A DNA stretch of 64,000 nucleotides from Pseudomonas ekonensis (GTDB taxonomy: Bacteria > Pseudomonadota > Gammaproteobacteria > Pseudomonadales > Pseudomonadaceae), in contig NZ_JAHSTS010000001.1 in NCBI RefSeq assembly GCF_019145435.1, positions 820,001 to 884,000 on the forward strand. Reading direction: 5' to 3'. Each line of letters starts with the position of its first letter. Positions within the stretch are counted from its first letter, which is position 1. Below, one piece after another: positions 1 through 9,169 of the stretch. The position numbers and the translations under genes are program-made. Under the pieces are notes generated by a model. The model was not told where the DNA came from. It made no database searches and worked only from the letters and a program-made list of their open reading frames with translations.

Positions 1-2381
1 AGGATGCCGAAGCCCGGTGACTTGAACTGGCTGCTCACGCCGTCCGGCGACTTGAACTGGCTGTCGTCGACGCGGTCCTTTTTCTTCACCACGGTCCAGC
101 TCAGCAGGCCGCCGTAGTTGTCCTGGTCGTAGCCCAGGCCGAACACGCCGGTCAGCGGGTTGACGCTGTTGAGCGGCTCGCCGGTGTCGTTGTTGCGACC
201 GTAGGCGTAGGCGACCGAACCTTGTGTGTACAGGCCCTGCGGCGCACCGAAGGCGTCCAGGTTCAGGCGGCCCTTGACCTCGGCGCCCTTGATGGTGGCG
301 TGCTTGATGTTGTTGGTCTGGAAGGTCAGCTCGCTGTAGCCGGGCGTGACCGCGTCTTCGTTGATGAAGTCGCGGTATTTGTTGTAGAACACCGCCACAT
401 CGAACGAACCGGACTCGAAATTGCCGCGCAGGCCGGTCTCGTAGCTTTTGCTCTTCTCCGGTTCCAGGTCTGGGTTCGGCGCCACGTTGTAGCCGGTGGT
501 GCTGTTCTCGAAGCGGCCGTACAGTGCCTTGGCGGTCGGGGTGCGGAAGCCTTCGGCGTACTGGCCGTACCAGGTGTAGTTTTCGCTCAGGGCGTAGGTC
601 AGGCCGAACTTGGGCGAGACTTTGTGCCAGGTCTTGTTCGAATCGCTGACCGTGCCTTTGCCGTCGGCGGCCACGGTGTTGAGGAATTCCTGGGTGATGT
701 GCGGCTTGAGCCGGGTGTAGTCGTAGCGCAGGCCCGGCAGGAAGGTCCAGTCGTTCCAGCTGATCTGGTCCTGGGCGAACAGGCTGTAGGTGTTGATGGT
801 CGGGTCGGGGAAGTCGCTGGACTTCTTCAGCACGTCGGCCGCGCTGGTGGCGCCGATGGCGGTGCAGCCGCGGCCGATCGCCAGGCACTTGCCGTCGCCG
901 CTGCGCGAGCCGGTGACTTCCTGCTGCTTGATCGTGGTGCCGTAGGTCAGGACGTGGTCGGTGGCGCCGAGGCTGAAAGCCTTGTCCAGCTGCGCGTCGA
1001 ACACCCACTGCTTTTCTTCGTAGACCGTGTCGCGGGTGCGCAGCACCTTGCGGCTGATCGGGTAATAGAACTCCTCGGTGCTCTGGTCGGTCTTGGCGGT
1101 CTGGTGGTTGAGGCTCCACTTCACGTTGTCCGCCAGCAGGCTGTCGAGCCCGAAGCTGTGCTCCAGGCCGAAGCGCTCGCGGGTGATGGTGTCGTTGCCG
1201 GTGCGCCACTGGTACATGCCGCCGGGCAGCACGCTGTTGGGGACGGTCGGCGCGCCGTTGAAGTAGGGGCCGCCGTAGGCGCTTTTCTGGTCGGTGTCGC
1301 GGTCGTCCTTGTACTTCTCGTAGGTCAGGCCCAGGCGCGAGCCTTCGGCGTAGTTCCAGCCGAGCTTGGCCAGCACGTTGCTCGCCTTGACGTCTTCCGG
1401 GTTGGCGGCGGTGCGGTCGAGGCCGGTGCCGTTGTTGCTGCCGTAGGAGTCGGTTTCGTGGCCGTCGCGCTGGCTGTAGTGCAGCAGGCCGTCGAACCGG
1501 TCGGCGCGGCCGGCGACGGTGGCGGACTTCAGCCAGCTTTCGTCGGCGGAGCTGTAGCCGGTCTTGAGGCGGGCGCCGACGTCTTTGCCGGGCTTGATGA
1601 TGTCGTCCGCGTCGAGGGTGTAGTAGCTCACGGCGCCGCCGATGGCGTTGCTGCCGTACAGCACCGAGGCCGGGCCGCGGAGGATCTCCACGCGCTTGAT
1701 GATTTCCGGGTCGACGTAGTTGCGCTGGGTCTTGGCGTACGGGCCGTTGAAGAAGCCGTCCGGCACTTCGACGCCGTCGACCTGGGTCAGGATGCGGTCA
1801 CCGTCGATGCCGCGGATGTTGTAGCCGCTGATCCCGCCGCGCTGGCCGGCGCCGCCCACCGAGACGCCGGGCTCGTAACGCACCAGGTCCTTGATGGTGT
1901 TGACGTTGCTGCGGTCGAGTTCTTCACGGGTATGCACGGTGACGGTGGCGGGCACGCTGTTCACCGACTGTTCCTGGCGGGTGGCGCTGATGGTCACCTG
2001 GTCCAGGTTGAGCGCGCCGGCGGTGCTGCGCTTCTCCAGCACGACGTTGTTGTTGCCGATCTTGCGAAAGCTCAGGTTGGTCCCCGCCAACAGGCGCTCC
2101 AGGGCCTTTTCCGGCGGCAGCGAGCCGCGCACGCCCGGCGACGACACGCCTTCCCCCAGTTGCGCCGGCAGACCCACCTGCCAACCGGTGACGGCGGTGA
2201 ACGCGTTGAGCGCCGACACCAGCGGCTGCTGGGCGATGGCGAACGAGTAGTCGCCCATGCTGCGCGCAGGCTGTTCGGTGGCCGCCATCAGCGGTGCGGT
2301 GCCGGCCATCAGAATGGCGGCCGTCAGCAGCGACAGTACGCGGGAAGGGGAAGCGGTCTGGCGGGTAAGGCGTGATGACAT
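1..2381 (-). CDS. hasR: TonB-dependent haem/hemophore receptor HasR (partial, 3' end off window)
   Basis: Outer-membrane receptor that takes up haem, probably from a HasA-type hemophore, using TonB energy. The ATG at 2379-2381 is preceded by a GGAG Shine-Dalgarno and opens with a signal peptide of about 33 residues. An STN signalling domain follows (about residues 40-95), then a plug domain beginning near NLDQVTISATRQEQ and containing VEILRGPASVLYG, then a long beta-barrel with the typical NPDLEPEKS segment. The STN domain and the position downstream of an ECF sigma/anti-sigma pair identify a signalling receptor of the HasR kind rather than a simple PhuR. About 793 codons are visible; the family is roughly 850-890 residues, so about 60-100 C-terminal residues lie outside. 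Near the left edge a SQFKSP segment is duplicated (30-bp offset, 14-33 and 44-63). hasA and its export genes would be expected further left but are not visible. Confidence 0.88.
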   Translation of the reverse strand, partial: MSSRLTRQTASPSRVLSLLTAAILMAGTAPLMAATEQPARSMGDYSFAIAQQPLVSALNAFTAVTGWQVGLPAQLGEGVSSPGVRGSLPPEKALERLLAGTNLSFRKIGNNNVVLEKRSTAGALNLDQVTISATRQEQSVNSVPATVTVHTREELDRSNVNTIKDLVRYEPGVSVGGAGQRGGISGYNIRGIDGDRILTQVDGVEVPDGFFNGPYAKTQRNYVDPEIIKRVEILRGPASVLYGSNAIGGAVSYYTLDADDIIKPGKDVGARLKTGYSSADESWLKSATVAGRADRFDGLLHYSQRDGHETDSYGSNNGTGLDRTAANPEDVKASNVLAKLGWNYAEGSRLGLTYEKYKDDRDTDQKSAYGGPYFNGAPTVPNSVLPGGMYQWRTGNDTITRERFGLEHSFGLDSLLADNVKWSLNHQTAKTDQSTEEFYYPISRKVLRTRDTVYEEKQWVFDAQLDKAFSLGATDHVLTYGTTIKQQEVTGSRSGDGKCLAIGRGCTAIGATSAADVLKKSSDFPDPTINTYSLFAQDQISWNDWTFLPGLRYDYTRLKPHITQEFLNTVAADGKGTVSDSNKTWHKVSPKFGLTYALSENYTWYGQYAEGFRTPTAKALYGRFENSTTGYNVAPNPDLEPEKSKSYETGLRGNFESGSFDVAVFYNKYRDFINEDAVTPGYSELTFQTNNIKHATIKGAEVKGRLNLDAFGAPQGLYTQGSVAYAYGRNNDTGEPLNSVNPLTGVFGLGYDQDNYGGLLSWTVVKKKDRVDDSQFKSPDGVSSQFKSPGFGI

Positions 2382-2488
2382 CGATAGCGCTCCGTGTCGC
2401 ACGAATCTTTATAGGTGCTGATCCGCGTCCGGAGGTGCGAATCAATTGCATTGGCTATAACGAGACGAACGAGCTTCGGCTATCGAGT

Positions 2489-2507
2489 AAAAATAATTCT
2501 CATTTAG
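2489..2507 (-). promoter_or_regulatory. Putative Fur-like box upstream of hasR
   Basis: On the minus strand the 19-mer reads CTAAATGAGAATTATTTTT, matching the classical Fur 19-mer at about 12 positions. It overlaps the hasS stop codon (2504-2506) and lies about 110 bp upstream of the hasR start. It could give hasR its own iron-responsive promoter in addition to read-through from hasIS. The match is imperfect and AT-rich sequence can mimic Fur boxes. Confidence 0.4.
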
Positions 2508-3469
2508 TTCAGGATCACCAGCGCCGGAAATTCCTGCAGGCGCGCTGAGGTGATATGGGCCAGGGAGCGCACCACGTCCAGCGGCTGGTCGAGGCGGTAG
2601 TTGCCGGTGACGGCGACGTCGGCCAACTGCTCGTTGGTGTTGATGATCCAGCCCGGATAGTAGCGGCGCAGCTCCGCCAGGACCTGGCTGAGCGGGCAGT
2701 TCTCGAAGATCAGCCGGCCCTGCACCCAGGCCAGGTCGGTGGCGGCGTCCTGCCTGGCCGGGCGGTCGAAGCCGTTGGGGCCGATGCGGATGCTTTCCCC
2801 GGCGGACAGGCGCACCCGGGCGTCGTCGCCGGTGGCGCGCAGATCGACGTCGCCGCGCTGCACGCGCACCTGGGCCACGCCGTCCAGGTAGCGTACGGCG
2901 AACGCGGTGTCGTGCACGCTGGCCTTCACGGGGCCGGCGTCGATCTCCAGCGGCTGGCTGCGGTTGGCGGCGATCTCGAAGAACGCTTCGCCCTGGTACA
3001 GCCGCGCCACCCGCTGGCGGTCGTTGATGGTGCTGGAGAATGCCGAGTTGGTGTTGAGCAGGACTTTGGAGCCGTCCTCCAGTTGCAGGCGCTGGCGCTC
3101 GCCGACCACGGTCAGGTGATCGGCCTGCAGGCGCATCGGCAGGTTGCTGAAGCTGAACAGGCCGAGCACCAGCACGGCGGCGGTGGCCAGCGGTTTCCAG
3201 TGCGGGCGCAGGCGCGTGAGGAGGGTGACTTTCTGCGGCTTGGCGGCCAGGCGCTGGGCGCACTGCGCCACTTGCGGGCCGTCCCAGATCGCCTGGGCCT
3301 TGGCGAAGGCTTCGGCGTTGCGCGGATCGGCCGCCAGCCAGGCGTGGAACTGCCGGGTCTGCTCTTCGTCCGGACTGCCGAGCGCGATGAGCCAGTCCAG
3401 GGCCTGGTCCATTGCGTTGGCGGCGTCCTGCGCCGTATCGGGCGAAGGCGGGCGGTGGGTGTCCGTCAC
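2504..3469 (-). CDS. hasS: FecR-family anti-sigma factor HasS
   Basis: Inner-membrane regulator that holds the cognate ECF sigma factor and relays the occupied-receptor signal from the STN domain of HasR. The 321-residue protein has the FecR layout: an N-terminal cytoplasmic domain (WLIALGSPDEEQTRQFHAWL, then DPRNAEAFAKAQAIWD), a single membrane segment near residues 93-115 (AAVLVLGLFSFSNLPM) and a periplasmic FecR domain containing LEDGSKVLLNTNSA and YQGEAFFEIAANRSQPLEI. It lies between hasI and hasR on the same strand, with about 100 bp to hasI (filled by a hairpin repeat) and about 120 bp to hasR. The assignment to HasS rather than another FecR paralogue rests on the haem-type receptor beside it. 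Confidence 0.85.
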   Translation of the reverse strand: MTDTHRPPSPDTAQDAANAMDQALDWLIALGSPDEEQTRQFHAWLAADPRNAEAFAKAQAIWDGPQVAQCAQRLAAKPQKVTLLTRLRPHWKPLATAAVLVLGLFSFSNLPMRLQADHLTVVGERQRLQLEDGSKVLLNTNSAFSSTINDRQRVARLYQGEAFFEIAANRSQPLEIDAGPVKASVHDTAFAVRYLDGVAQVRVQRGDVDLRATGDDARVRLSAGESIRIGPNGFDRPARQDAATDLAWVQGRLIFENCPLSQVLAELRRYYPGWIINTNEQLADVAVTGNYRLDQPLDVVRSLAHITSARLQEFPALVILN

Positions 3470-3491
3470 GGTGTTTCCTCGGGCTTCTGGC

Positions 3492-3580
3492 GAAGCAGTT
3501 TCAAGCTTAAGGCCGCAAGCTTCAAGCTAAAACTAAGTCTTCAGGGGGCGCTTTGCTGACAGCTTGCCGCTTACGGCTTG
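3492..3580. repeat. CAAGCTT-type intergenic hairpin repeat
   Basis: The hasI-hasS gap contains CAAGCTTAAGGCCGCAAGC, then TTCAAGCT, then CAGCTTGCCGCTTACGGCTTG, giving inverted AAGCTT/AAGCTG blocks. The same composition recurs after gtsA at 13538-13612. It differs from the GCTCCCACAGG REP elements elsewhere in the window. Confidence 0.5.
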
Positions 3581-4098
3581 AGGCTGCCGTCATGCTTTTC
3601 GGCGACGCCGATGCAGATCGTCATGATCAGCTTGAGTTCTTTCTGCACGGTGCTGAGGGACACGTCCAGCTCGTCGGCGATCTGCTGGTAGCTGTGGCCG
3701 TGCAGGCGGCTGAGGATGAAAATCTGCTGCTGGCGGGGGCTGAGTTCACTGAGGCTCACGTTCAGGCGCTCCAGCAGTTGTTCGGCATGGGCGGCGTCTT
3801 CGGCGCTGCTGGCGGGGGCGGCGACGCTGTGCACCACTTCCTGCGGGACGTCGTCGACCATGGTGCGCGCGTGGATCTTGCGGGCGCGCAGATGATCCAG
3901 CGCCAGGTTGCGGGCGGTCTGGAAGACGAAGGGTTCGAGGTGATCGATGGCCCGCTCGCCCAGCGCCCGGGTCACGCGCAGGTAGGTCTCCTGCAGCAGG
4001 TCTTCGGCGGTGCTGGGGTTGTTGACCATCCGTTGCAGCGTGCGCAGCAGCGAACTGCGCTGGGCAAGGAAGACGTGGTTGAACTGTGCCTGACTCAC
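3571..4098 (-). CDS. hasI: ECF sigma factor HasI
   Basis: Iron-starvation ECF sigma factor that directs RNA polymerase to the haem-receptor genes. It has 175 residues, normal for the FecI/PvdS/HasI group. Region 2 is visible (NPSTAEDLLQETYLRVTRAL, then EPFVFQTARNLALDHLRARK), as is region 4 (LSPRQQQIFILSRLHGHSYQ, then IADELDVSLSTVQKELK). It is the first gene of the hasI-hasS-hasR order, and a Fur-type box lies directly upstream, which fits iron repression of the whole cascade. Confidence 0.87.
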   Translation of the reverse strand: MSQAQFNHVFLAQRSSLLRTLQRMVNNPSTAEDLLQETYLRVTRALGERAIDHLEPFVFQTARNLALDHLRARKIHARTMVDDVPQEVVHSVAAPASSAEDAAHAEQLLERLNVSLSELSPRQQQIFILSRLHGHSYQQIADELDVSLSTVQKELKLIMTICIGVAEKHDGSLKP

Positions 4099-4126
4099 GG
4101 GAGAACCTGATCCGTTTCGATCAAAT

Positions 4127-4145
4127 AATAATGATTATCATCCAG
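4127..4145 (-). promoter_or_regulatory. Fur box upstream of hasI
   Basis: The minus strand contains ATGATAATCATTATT, with about 14 of 19 matches to the consensus GATAATGATAATCATTATC. It lies about 30-47 bp upstream of the hasI start, where a repressor would cover the promoter. Iron-dependent repression is the expected consequence. Confidence 0.75.
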
Positions 4146-4159
4146 TCGAATGGTCAAGC

Positions 4160-4182
4160 CCTGATTTCAAATTGAAATCAGG
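4160..4182. repeat. Perfect AT-rich 11-bp inverted repeat between gap and hasI
   Basis: CCTGATTTCAA and TTGAAATCAGG form a perfect 11-bp inverted repeat around a single A. It sits about 62-84 bp upstream of hasI and about 95 bp beyond the gap stop codon. It has no flanking T-run, so an operator is as plausible as a terminator. Confidence 0.6.
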
Positions 4183-4211
4183 CACTTCATGCGGGAGCGG
4201 TGTCGTGCCCC

Positions 4212-4260
4212 TGTCCCTGCGGCAACCAGCGTGCCGGCGATGGCGGTTCCCGCAGGGACA
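4212..4260. terminator. Hairpin downstream of gap
   Basis: TGTCCCTGCGGCAACC (4212-4227) pairs with GGTTCCCGCAGGGACA (4245-4260) with one mismatch and a 17-nt loop. It begins about 16 nt beyond the gap stop codon on the minus strand. There is no clear U-tract, so it may be a REP-like 3'-end stabiliser rather than a true terminator. Confidence 0.4.
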
Positions 4261-4275
4261 AGGAGCGATCCGGGG

Positions 4276-5277
4276 TCACTCGGCGTTGCATAGCGCCAGG
4301 CAGTTGTCCAGCATGCGGTTGGAGAAGCCCCATTCGTTGTCGTACCAGGCCAGCACCTTGAGCAGCTTGCCGCTGACCTTGGTGTGGTTGGCGTCGAAGA
4401 CCGACGACAGCGGGTTGTGGTTGAAGTCGCTGGAGACCAGCGGCAGGGCGTTGTAGCCGAGGATCTTCGAATGCTGGCTGGCGGCCTTGAGCAGGGCGTT
4501 GACTTCGTCGGCGGACGCTTCGCGCTTGAGCTGCACCGTCAGGTCCACCAGCGACACGTTGATCACCGGCACGCGCACGGCCATGCCGGTCAGCTTGCCG
4601 GCCAGTTCCGGCAGCACCAGGCCTACCGCTTCGGCGGCGCCGGTCTTGCTCGGGATCATGTTCTGGGTGGCCGAACGGGCGCGGTACGGGTCGCTGTGAT
4701 AGACGTCGGTCAGGTTCTGGTCGTTGGTGTAGGCGTGGATGGTGGTCATCAGGCCGCTTTCGATCCCCAGTTCGCGGTGCAGCACCTGGGCCACCGGGGC
4801 CAGGCAGTTGGTGGTGCACGAGGCGTTGGAGATGATCTGGTGCGAGGCGCGCAGGATGTCGTGGTTCACGCCGTAGACGACAGTGGCGTCGGCGCCTTTG
4901 GCCGGCGCCGAGATGATCACCTTGCGGGCGCCGGCGCTGATGTGCGCGGCGGCCTTGGCGCGGTCGGTGAACAGGCCGGTGCATTCGAACACCACGTCGA
5001 TCTTTTCCGCGGCCCAGGGCAGGTCGGCCGGATTGCGGATGGCGCTGACGGAAATGCGGTCGCCGTTGACGGTCAGGCTCTCGTTGTCATGGGCGACTTC
5101 GGCATCGAACGTGCCGTGAACGGTGTCGTATTTGAGCAGATGGGCGTTGATCGCGCTGTCGCCCAGATCATTGATGGCGACGATCTGCAAATCCTGCCGA
5201 TAGCCTTGGGTATACAGTGCGCGCAGGACGTTACGGCCGATGCGGCCAAAACCATTGATTGCGATTCGAAGAGTCAT
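4276..5277 (-). CDS. gap: Glyceraldehyde-3-phosphate dehydrogenase, type I
   Basis: Oxidises and phosphorylates glyceraldehyde-3-phosphate with NAD, using the triose made by the KDPG aldolase encoded at 22439-23104. The 333-residue protein has the Rossmann start [14 protein letters not shown], the active-site segment SNASCTTNC with the catalytic Cys near residue 154, and the conserved ending [12 protein letters not shown]. Length is normal for the family. It is divergent from edd across 220 bp that hold two HexR-type sites, matching the known catabolic gap-1 arrangement of pseudomonads, so it should be induced during glucose use. No strong Shine-Dalgarno is visible ahead of the ATG. Confidence 0.95.
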   Translation of the reverse strand: MTLRIAINGFGRIGRNVLRALYTQGYRQDLQIVAINDLGDSAINAHLLKYDTVHGTFDAEVAHDNESLTVNGDRISVSAIRNPADLPWAAEKIDVVFECTGLFTDRAKAAAHISAGARKVIISAPAKGADATVVYGVNHDILRASHQIISNASCTTNCLAPVAQVLHRELGIESGLMTTIHAYTNDQNLTDVYHSDPYRARSATQNMIPSKTGAAEAVGLVLPELAGKLTGMAVRVPVINVSLVDLTVQLKREASADEVNALLKAASQHSKILGYNALPLVSSDFNHNPLSSVFDANHTKVSGKLLKVLAWYDNEWGFSNRMLDNCLALCNAE

Positions 5278-5300
5278 TGAACAGCGCCGCCGTCGTTTTG

Positions 5301-5315
5301 TTGTTGGAATTACAA
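5301..5315. promoter_or_regulatory. HexR operator (gap side)
   Basis: TTGT-N7-ACAA, the pattern reported for HexR operators in Pseudomonas, lies 24 bp upstream of the gap start. HexR should release it when KDPG accumulates. Confidence 0.6.
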
Positions 5316-5362
5316 GATTATTCGCAAAAAAATAGAAAACAAGCCTTTTTGGTGGCAGTATT

Positions 5363-5377
5363 TTGTTTTATCTACAA
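5363..5377. promoter_or_regulatory. HexR operator (edd side)
   Basis: A second TTGT-N7-ACAA motif, 62 bp from the first in the gap-edd divergent region and about 120 bp upstream of the edd ATG. One site per promoter suggests independent repression of the two directions. Confidence 0.6.
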
Positions 5378-5497
5378 CGAGTGACCTGAATCAACTGGTC
5401 CGAATGATCAAGAAAACCGTCCGTCATCCCGAGCGCGCGGGCCTTTGATCAGCATAGACAATCAGGTCGCCACATCCGTTAGCCTGGAGTTCTACAC

Positions 5498-7324
5498 ATG
5501 CATCCCCGCGTTCTTGAGGTCACCGAACGGCTTATCGCCCGCAGCCGCGCCACGCGCCAGGCTTACCTTGCATTGATTCGCGGCGCAGCCTCCGACGGGC
5601 CGATGCGCGGCAAGCTGCAGTGCGCCAACTTCGCCCACGGCGTGGCCGGCTGCGGCAGCCAGGACAAGCACAGCCTGCGGATGATGAACTCGGCGAACAT
5701 CGCCATCGTCTCCTCGTACAACGACATGCTCTCGGCGCACCAGCCGTATGAGGTCTACCCGGAACTGATCAAGAACGCCCTGCGCGAGATCGGCTCGGTG
5801 GGTCAGTTCGCCGGCGGCACTCCGGCCATGTGCGACGGCGTCACCCAGGGCGAACCGGGCATGGAGCTGAGCCTGCCCAGCCGCGAGGTGATCGCGATGT
5901 CCACGGCGGTGGCGCTGTCGCACAACATGTTCGACGGCGCGCTGATGCTCGGCATCTGCGACAAGATCGTGCCGGGCCTGATGATGGGCTCCCTGCGCTT
6001 CGGCCACCTGCCGACGATCTTCGTGCCGGGCGGGCCGATGGTCTCGGGCATCTCCAACAAGGAAAAGGCCGACGTGCGGCAGAAGTACGCCGAAGGCAAG
6101 GCCACCCGCGAAGAGTTGCTGGAATCGGAGATGAAGTCGTACCACAGCCCCGGCACCTGCACCTTCTACGGCACCGCCAACACCAACCAGTTGCTGATGG
6201 AAGTCATGGGCCTGCACCTGCCGGGCGCGTCGTTCGTCAACCCGAACACGCCGCTGCGCGATGCGCTGACCCGCGAGGCCGCGCACCAGGTCACCCGCCT
6301 CACCAAGCAGAACGGCCACTTCCTGCCGATCGGCGAGATCGTCGACGAGAAGGCGCTGGTCAACTCCATCGTCGCGCTGCACGCCACAGGCGGCTCCACC
6401 AACCACACCCTGCACATGCCGGCCATCGCCATGGCGGCGGGCATCCAGCTGACCTGGCAGGACATGGCCGACCTCTCCGAAGTCGTGCCGACCCTGAGCC
6501 ACGTCTATCCGAACGGCAAGGCCGACATCAACCACTTCCAGGCCGCCGGCGGCATGGCGTTCCTGATCCGCGAACTGCTCGACGCCGGCCTGCTGCACGA
6601 GGACGTCAACACCGTGCTCGGCCACGGCCTGCGCCGCTACACCCAGGAGCCGTTCCTCGACAACGGCGAGCTGGTGTGGCGCGACGGTCCGACCGAGAGC
6701 CTCGACGAAAACATCCTGCGCCCGGTGGCCCGTGCGTTCTCGCCGGAGGGCGGCCTGCGGGTGATGGAAGGCAACCTCGGCCGCGGCGTGATGAAGGTCT
6801 CCGCCGTGGCGCTGGAGAATCAGATCGTCGAAGCGCCCGCCATGGTGTTCCAGGACCAGCAGGACCTGGCCGACGCGTTCAAGGCCGGTTTGCTGGAGAA
6901 GGATTTCGTCGCGGTGATGCGCTTCCAGGGCCCGCGCTCCAACGGCATGCCGGAGCTGCACAAGATGACGCCGTTCCTCGGCGTGCTGCAGGACCGCGGC
7001 TTCAAGGTGGCGCTGGTGACCGACGGGCGCATGTCCGGCGCCTCGGGGAAAATCCCGGCGGCGATCCACGTCAGCCCCGAAGCTTATGTGGGCGGCGCTT
7101 TGGCGCGGGTGCAAGAGGGCGATATCATCCGTGTCGACGGCGTCAAAGGCACCCTGGAACTCAAGGTGGACGCCGCCGAATTCGCAGCGCGCGAACCCGC
7201 CAAAGGCCTGTTGGGCAACAACATCGGCAGCGGCCGCGAGCTGTTCGGCTTCATGCGCATGGCCTTCAGCTCGGCGGAGCAGGGCGCCAGCGCCTTCACT
7301 TCTGCCCTGGAGACGCTTAATTGA
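5498..7324 (+). CDS. edd: Phosphogluconate dehydratase
   Basis: Converts 6-phosphogluconate to 2-keto-3-deoxy-6-phosphogluconate, the first dedicated step of the Entner-Doudoroff pathway. The 608 residues match the usual length of Edd. Both IlvD/Edd signatures are present: CDKIVPG in the N-terminal third and [15 protein letters not shown] near the C terminus. The family carries an oxygen-sensitive iron-sulfur cluster. A GGAG Shine-Dalgarno precedes the ATG. It heads edd-glk-gltR-sensor kinase and its last codons overlap the glk start. The upstream region carries HexR-type sites. Confidence 0.96.
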   Translation: MHPRVLEVTERLIARSRATRQAYLALIRGAASDGPMRGKLQCANFAHGVAGCGSQDKHSLRMMNSANIAIVSSYNDMLSAHQPYEVYPELIKNALREIGSVGQFAGGTPAMCDGVTQGEPGMELSLPSREVIAMSTAVALSHNMFDGALMLGICDKIVPGLMMGSLRFGHLPTIFVPGGPMVSGISNKEKADVRQKYAEGKATREELLESEMKSYHSPGTCTFYGTANTNQLLMEVMGLHLPGASFVNPNTPLRDALTREAAHQVTRLTKQNGHFLPIGEIVDEKALVNSIVALHATGGSTNHTLHMPAIAMAAGIQLTWQDMADLSEVVPTLSHVYPNGKADINHFQAAGGMAFLIRELLDAGLLHEDVNTVLGHGLRRYTQEPFLDNGELVWRDGPTESLDENILRPVARAFSPEGGLRVMEGNLGRGVMKVSAVALENQIVEAPAMVFQDQQDLADAFKAGLLEKDFVAVMRFQGPRSNGMPELHKMTPFLGVLQDRGFKVALVTDGRMSGASGKIPAAIHVSPEAYVGGALARVQEGDIIRVDGVKGTLELKVDAAEFAAREPAKGLLGNNIGSGRELFGFMRMAFSSAEQGASAFTSALETLN

Positions 7325-8271
7325 AACTGGCTTTGGTCGGTGACATCGGAGGCACCAACGCACGGTTCGCGTTGTGGAAAGATCAGCAGCTCGAATCGGT
7401 GCAGGTGCTGGCCACGGCCGACCACGCCAGCCCGGAGGAGGCCATCGGCCTCTACCTGAGCCGGCTGGGCCTGGCGCCGGGCGCCATCGGATCGGTGTGC
7501 CTGTCGGTGGCCGGTCCCGTCAGCGGCGACGAATTCAAGTTCACCAACAATCACTGGCGACTGAGCCGCAAAGCGTTTTGCGAGAGCCTGCAGGTCGAGC
7601 GGCTGTTGCTGGTCAACGACTTCTCGGCCATGGCCCTGGGCATGACCCGCCTGCAGCCCGGCGAATTCCGCGTGGTCTGCGAAGGCACGCCGGAGCCGCT
7701 GCGCCCGGCGGTGGTGATCGGCCCGGGCACGGGGCTCGGCGTCGGCACATTGCTGGACCTGGGCGAGGGCCGGTTCGCCGCGTTGCCGGGGGAGGGCGGC
7801 CACGTCGACCTGCCGCTGAGCAGCCCGCGCGAGACCCAGCTGTGGCAGCACATTTACAGCGAGATCGGCCATGTCAGCGCCGAGACCGCCCTGAGCGGCG
7901 GCGGCCTGCCACGGGTCTACCGGGCGATCTGCGCGGTGGACGGGCATGCGCCCACGCTCGACACGCCGGAGGCGATCACCGCCGCCGGCCTGGCGGGAGA
8001 TCCGGTGGCGCTGGAAGTGCTGGAGCAGTTCTGCCGCTGGCTCGGCCGCGTGGCCGGCAACAACGTGCTCACCACCGGTGCCCGTGGCGGGGTCTTCATC
8101 GTCGGCGGCGTGGTGCCGCGCTTCGCCGATTTCTTCCTGGCCAGCGGTTTCGCCAAGAGCTTCGCCGACAAGGGCTGCATGAGCGATTACTTCAAGGGCA
8201 TCCCGGTGTGGCTGGTGACGGCGCCGTATTCGGGCCTGACCGGCGCCGGTGTGGCGCTCGAACAGGCGTGA
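7321..8271 (+). CDS. glk: Glucokinase (TTG start)
   Basis: Cytoplasmic ATP-dependent phosphorylation of glucose to glucose-6-phosphate, the entry to the direct phosphorylative branch. The start is a TTG inside a TTGA overlap with the edd stop, with GGAG upstream, so translation is probably coupled to edd. The N-terminal phosphate-binding motif [13 protein letters not shown] follows at once, which rules out a later start. [13 protein letters not shown] and [12 protein letters not shown] are glucokinase signatures. The 316-residue length is typical of the bacterial Glk (non-ROK) family. Confidence 0.95.
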   Translation: MKLALVGDIGGTNARFALWKDQQLESVQVLATADHASPEEAIGLYLSRLGLAPGAIGSVCLSVAGPVSGDEFKFTNNHWRLSRKAFCESLQVERLLLVNDFSAMALGMTRLQPGEFRVVCEGTPEPLRPAVVIGPGTGLGVGTLLDLGEGRFAALPGEGGHVDLPLSSPRETQLWQHIYSEIGHVSAETALSGGGLPRVYRAICAVDGHAPTLDTPEAITAAGLAGDPVALEVLEQFCRWLGRVAGNNVLTTGARGGVFIVGGVVPRFADFFLASGFAKSFADKGCMSDYFKGIPVWLVTAPYSGLTGAGVALEQA

Positions 8272-8283
8272 GACCGAGTTGAC

Positions 8284-8365
8284 CTCATCGCCGGCAAGCC
8301 AGCTCCCACAGGTTTTGTGATCGACTCAGACCCTTGTGGGAGCTGGCTTGTCAGCGATGGGGTCA
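8284..8365. repeat. REP hairpin pair (BIME)
   Basis: GCAAGCCAGCTCCCACAGG (about 8294-8312) and its inverse CTTGTGGGAGCTGGCTTG (about 8333-8350) form a long imperfect hairpin between glk and gltR. It belongs to the same family as the other GCTCCCACAGG elements in the window. Confidence 0.75.
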
Positions 8366-8437
8366 GAGCAGGTGACAAATTTTCAAGGTTCATCAGGCAT
8401 AATCCGCCCCAATTCCAATAATCAGGATGCCTTCGAA

Positions 8438-9169
8438 GTGAGCTCAGTCAACAAGTCGATTTTGTTGGTCGATGACGACCAGGAGATACGCGAGTTGCTG
8501 CAGACCTACCTGACCCGCGCAGGGTTTCAGGTACGGGCCACGGCTGACGGCGCCGGTTTCCGCCAGGCGCTCAACGAGGCGCCGAGCGATCTGGTGATCC
8601 TGGATGTGATGCTGCCCGACGAGGACGGCTTCAGCCTGTGCCGCTGGGTGCGCCAGCATCCGCGTCAGGCCCAGGTGCCGATCATCATGCTCACCGCCAG
8701 TTCCGACGAGGCCGACCGGGTGATCGGCCTGGAGCTGGGCGCCGACGACTACCTGGGCAAACCGTTCAGCCCCCGTGAACTGCAGGCGCGGATCAAGGCG
8801 TTGCTGCGCCGGGCGCAGTTCGCCCAGGAGCGCAGCGGCAGCGAGGTGCTGAGCTTCGACGAGTGGCGGCTGGACATGGTCAGCCACCGGCTGTTCCACA
8901 CCGACGGCGAAGAAGTGATCCTGTCCGGCGCCGACTTCGCGCTGCTCAAGCTGTTCCTCGACCACCCCCAGGAAATCCTCGACCGCGACACCATCGGCAA
9001 CGCCACCCGCGGCCGCGAGCTGATGCCCCTCGACCGCATCGTCGACATGGCCGTCAGCCGACTGCGCCAGCGCCTGCGCGACACGGAAAAGCCGCCGAGG
9101 CTGATCCGCACCGTGCGCGGCAGCGGTTATCAACTGGCGGCCAATGTGGTTGCCGGCAATGGCCACTGA
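8438..9169 (+). CDS. gltR: Two-component response regulator GltR (OmpR family)
   Basis: DNA-binding response regulator of glucose transport. The receiver domain is near residues 6-120 (ILLVDDDQE acidic pocket, phosphoacceptor Asp in LVILDVMLPDEDG, Lys in LGKPFSPREL) and a C-terminal winged helix is near 140-235 (AVSRLRQRLRD, RTVRGSGYQL). I chose the GTG at 8438, preceded by AGGA, because the extra upstream residues are encoded by REP-flanking sequence and add no domain. That gives 243 residues, normal for the family. It overlaps the sensor kinase gene. Likely targets are the AGE and gtsA promoters, which share a common motif set. Confidence 0.9.
   Translation: MSSVNKSILLVDDDQEIRELLQTYLTRAGFQVRATADGAGFRQALNEAPSDLVILDVMLPDEDGFSLCRWVRQHPRQAQVPIIMLTASSDEADRVIGLELGADDYLGKPFSPRELQARIKALLRRAQFAQERSGSEVLSFDEWRLDMVSHRLFHTDGEEVILSGADFALLKLFLDHPQEILDRDTIGNATRGRELMPLDRIVDMAVSRLRQRLRDTEKPPRLIRTVRGSGYQLAANVVAGNGH

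Noticed and set aside
222..2375. Long plus-strand open frame of 717 codons
   Set aside because: It is the antisense shadow of hasR: low-complexity Val/Ala/Gly/Arg composition, no domain, while the minus strand gives a complete receptor.
5492..7363. Minus-strand open frame of 623 codons opposite edd
   Set aside because: Antisense shadow in GC-rich DNA; His/Arg/Val-rich with no motif. edd on the plus strand has both family signatures.
8336..8437. Upstream extension of gltR to 8336
   Set aside because: It starts inside a REP element, lacks a ribosome site and adds residues unlike any receiver-domain protein.
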